A stretch of 47,200 bases of DNA from Rubrivivax sp. (GTDB lineage Bacteria; Pseudomonadota; Gammaproteobacteria; Burkholderiales; Burkholderiaceae_C): the NCBI GenBank assembly GCA_016788525.1, contig JAEUPD010000011.1, positions 1 through 47,200 on the forward strand, given 5' to 3'. The position numbers and the translations under genes are program-made. This document shows positions 44,998-47,200 of the stretch, piece by piece. Below the pieces are notes generated by a model. The model did not search any database. It was given only the letters and a program-made list of their open reading frames with translations, and was not told the DNA's origin. Every line of letters starts with the position of its first letter. Within the stretch, counting starts at the first letter, position 1.

Positions 44998-45846
44998 ATG
45001 AGCCCACCAGCGCCCGCGGGGCCCCCTGCCCCCGCGCCCTCACGCCCGCAGCCCAAGGGGCCGCCGAAAGGCCAGCCCAAGGGGCAGCACACCCGCGCCG
45101 TGATCCTCGACGCGGCGCTCGCGCTCGCCTCGCAGATGGGGCTGGAGGGCCTGTCCATCGGGGCGCTGGCCGAGGTCACGAAGATGAGCAAGAGCGGCGT
45201 CTTCGCGCACTTCGGCTCGCGCGAGGAACTGCAGATCGCCGTCATCCGCGAGTACCACGCGCGCTTCGAGGACGAGGTGTTCTTCCCGGCCATCCGCGAA
45301 CCGCGCGGCCTGCCGCGCCTGCGCGCGCTGTTCGAGCGCTGGGTGCGGCGCGTGTCGGTCGAGCTGGAAGCCGGCTGCATCTACATCAGCGGCGCCGTGG
45401 AATTCGACGACCGCCCGGGCCCGGTACGCGACGCGCTGGCCGACATGGTGCGCGCCTGGCACGGCGCTCTCGAACGCGCCATCCTCGGCGCGGTAGAGGC
45501 TGGCCACCTGCGCGAGGGCACCGACGCGGCGCAGATGCTGTTCGAACTGCACGGCCTGGTGCTCGCGCTGCACCACGACTGGCGCTTCCTGCGCAACGCC
45601 GGCGTGCTCGACCGTGCGCGCACCGGCTTCGAGCGCGTCGTGGCGTTCCATGCGCCGCCCGCCAAGGCGAAGGCGCGCGACGCCTCAGGCGCCCCTTTCG
45701 GGCCGACGACCGCAGACGCGCCGACCGCGCCGATGTCGACCGTCACGGCCAGCGCCCCGACGGCCACAAGCGCCTCCGCTCGCCCCGCCACCACGCCCCG
45801 CAAGCCCACCCGCACCGCACGCGCGGCCGCCGGCGCGCGCCGCTGA
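44998..45846 (+). CDS. TetR-family regulator with low-complexity tails
   Basis: The 282-residue protein has a Pro-rich N-terminus (about 28 residues), a TetR HTH (AVILDAALALASQMGLEGLS, then LAEVTKMSKSGVFAHFGSREELQIAVI), the helical ligand domain, and a C-terminal Ala/Thr/Pro-rich tail of about 60 residues. MSKSGVFAHFGSREEL is the subgroup linked to fatty-acid and acyl-CoA genes. It sits 40 bp upstream of an acyl-CoA dehydrogenase on the same strand, which it most likely controls together with itself. Confidence 0.9.
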   Translation: MSPPAPAGPPAPAPSRPQPKGPPKGQPKGQHTRAVILDAALALASQMGLEGLSIGALAEVTKMSKSGVFAHFGSREELQIAVIREYHARFEDEVFFPAIREPRGLPRLRALFERWVRRVSVELEAGCIYISGAVEFDDRPGPVRDALADMVRAWHGALERAILGAVEAGHLREGTDAAQMLFELHGLVLALHHDWRFLRNAGVLDRARTGFERVVAFHAPPAKAKARDASGAPFGPTTADAPTAPMSTVTASAPTATSASARPATTPRKPTRTARAAAGARR

Positions 45847-45886
45847 GTTCCTCGCCAGCCCGCCCATTTCGACAGGGAGAACCACC

Positions 45887-47200
45887 ATGCCCCAGTACAC
45901 CCCGCCGCTGCGCGACATGCAGTTCGTGATGCACGAAGTGCTTGGCGTCGTCGACGAGTTGAAGATGTGCCCGCGCCACGCGGAGATCGACGCCGACACC
46001 ATCAACGCCGTGCTGGAAGAAGGCGGCAAGTTCGCCGCCGAGGTGCTGGCGCCGTTGAACCTGCCCGGCGACCAGGAAGGCTGCACGCATGACAAGGCCA
46101 CGCGCGCCGTGCGCACGCCCAAGGGCTTCAAGGAAGCCTATGCGCAGTACGTCGAGGGCGGCTGGCCGGCGCTGAGCGTCGACCCCGAGTTCGGCGGCCA
46201 GGGCCTGCCGATCGTCGTGAACCAGTGCTTCTACGAGATGATGAACTCGGCCAACCAGGCCTGGACGATGTACCCGGGCCTGTCGCACGGCGCGCTGGAG
46301 TGCCTGCACGCGCACGGCACCGACGAGCAGAAGAAGACCTACCTGCCCAGGCTGACCAGTGGCGTGTGGACCGGCACCATGTGCCTGACCGAGCCGCACT
46401 GCGGCACCGACCTCGGCCTGCTGCGCACCAAGGCCGAGCCGCAGCCTGACGGCGGCTACAAGCTCACCGGCCAGAAGATCTTCATCAGCGCCGGCGAGCA
46501 CGACATGGCCGAGAACATCGTGCACCTGGTGCTGGCGCGCCTTCCCGAGGCACCGGCCGGCAGCAAGGGCATCAGCCTGTTCGTGGTGCCCAAGTTCAAG
46601 GTCACGCCCGATGGCTCGATCGGCGAGCGCAACCCGATCTTCTGCACCGCCATCGAAGAGAAGATGGGCATTCACGGCAACGCCACGTGCCAGATCGACC
46701 TCGAAGGCGCCAGCGGCACGCTGGTCGGCGAGCCGCACAAGGGGCTGGCCGCGATGTTCGTGATGATGAACGCCGCGCGCCTGGGCGTGGGCAACCAGAG
46801 CCTGGGGCTCACCGAGGTGGCCTACCAGAACGCCGTGGCCTACGCCAAGGACCGCATCCAGATGCGTTCGCTCAGCGGCCCGAAGGCCAAGGACAAGCCG
46901 GCCGACCCCATCATCGTGCACCCCGACGTGCGCAAGATGCTCCTGACCGCCCGCGCCTATGCCGAGGGCGGCCGCGCGCTGGCCATCTACTGCGCCTTGC
47001 TCATCGACAAGATGCTCTCCACCGATGACGAGGACGAGCGCAAGGAGGCCGCCGACCTGACCGCGCTGCTCACGCCCATCGTCAAGGCCTTCATCACCGA
47101 CAACGGCTGGATCGCCACCAGCCACTGCATGCAGGTGTTCGGCGGCCACGGCTACATCGCCGGCGCCGGCATGGAGCAGTTCGTGCGCGACGCGCGCATC
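45887..47200 (+). CDS. Acyl-CoA dehydrogenase (3' end outside the window)
   Basis: The 438 codons present encode the N-terminal and central parts of a long acyl-CoA dehydrogenase of the FadE/DmdC type, which normally is about 590-600 residues with an extra C-terminal domain. Visible are MYPGLSHGALECLHAHG, the FAD region MCLTEPHCGTDLGLLRTKAEP, LTGQKIFISAGEHDM, MNAARLGVGNQSLG and QVFGGHGYIAGAGMEQFVRDARI. The catalytic Glu in the following IYEG motif would lie just past the end. AGGGAGA is 6 bp before the ATG. Probably co-transcribed with the TetR gene. Confidence 0.93.
   Translation, partial: MPQYTPPLRDMQFVMHEVLGVVDELKMCPRHAEIDADTINAVLEEGGKFAAEVLAPLNLPGDQEGCTHDKATRAVRTPKGFKEAYAQYVEGGWPALSVDPEFGGQGLPIVVNQCFYEMMNSANQAWTMYPGLSHGALECLHAHGTDEQKKTYLPRLTSGVWTGTMCLTEPHCGTDLGLLRTKAEPQPDGGYKLTGQKIFISAGEHDMAENIVHLVLARLPEAPAGSKGISLFVVPKFKVTPDGSIGERNPIFCTAIEEKMGIHGNATCQIDLEGASGTLVGEPHKGLAAMFVMMNAARLGVGNQSLGLTEVAYQNAVAYAKDRIQMRSLSGPKAKDKPADPIIVHPDVRKMLLTARAYAEGGRALAIYCALLIDKMLSTDDEDERKEAADLTALLTPIVKAFITDNGWIATSHCMQVFGGHGYIAGAGMEQFVRDARI

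Overview
The window is a 47.2-kb piece of a very GC-rich (about 70%) chromosome. Gene content and order point to a betaproteobacterium of the order Burkholderiales, probably near the Rubrivivax/Leptothrix/Methylibium/Ideonella group. The evidence is the blocks hisGDCBHAF, rsmD-coaD-ferredoxin, pth-rplY-prs-tRNA-Gln-ispE-lolB-TPR<>mutM, dynamin GTPase-mutY, and LON-rapZ-recN-nadK<>hrcA. This placement is inference; no database was searched. Most genes are chromosomal housekeeping genes packed with 4-bp ATGA/GTGA/TTGA overlaps. No phage, IS or CRISPR was seen.

Layout. 1-295: compound palindrome. 0.3-11.0 kb: mixed accessory genes (nucleoside hydrolase, cyclase-ATPase-TPR regulator, lipoprotein, TetR regulator, PLP aminotransferase, an ABC-2 exporter whose ATPase and permease are separated by DUF3422 and ankyrin genes). 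11.1-18.4 kb: clpP-bolA, then the histidine operon, in which hisD and hisC are one continuous reading frame. 18.4-24.9 kb: rsmD-coaD-ferredoxin, then on the minus strand lolB, ispE, tRNA-Gln, prs, rplY, pth and a DUF4124 gene. 24.9-31.0 kb: TPR protein, mutM, dynamin-like GTPase, mutY. 31.0-31.4 kb: two 115-nt nested palindromes of one new-looking repeat family. 31.4-38.1 kb: LON protein, rapZ, recN, nadK (minus) and hrcA, XdhC-family (plus). 38.3-47.2 kb: CAT-anticodon tRNA, a LexA-box promoter in front of a 28-residue ORF, a coupled hypothetical/DUF3224 pair, a broken DUF72 gene, an exported Hcp-like protein, an HNH endonuclease, a trypsin-like protease/FHA membrane-protein pair, and a TetR regulator with an acyl-CoA dehydrogenase cut by the window end.

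How the genes work together. HisG, HisD-HisC, HisB, HisH, HisA and HisF cover most of histidine synthesis; hisI and hisE are missing from the cluster and must lie elsewhere. Prs supplies PRPP for HisG and for nucleotide synthesis. MutM and MutY form the 8-oxoguanine repair pair. RecN and the LexA-box promoter connect to DNA damage. LolB and IspE act in the envelope and in isoprenoid synthesis.

The strongest unusual signals are the nested palindrome pair at 31057-31334, the LexA-controlled mini-ORF at 38621-38760, and the HisD-HisC fusion.
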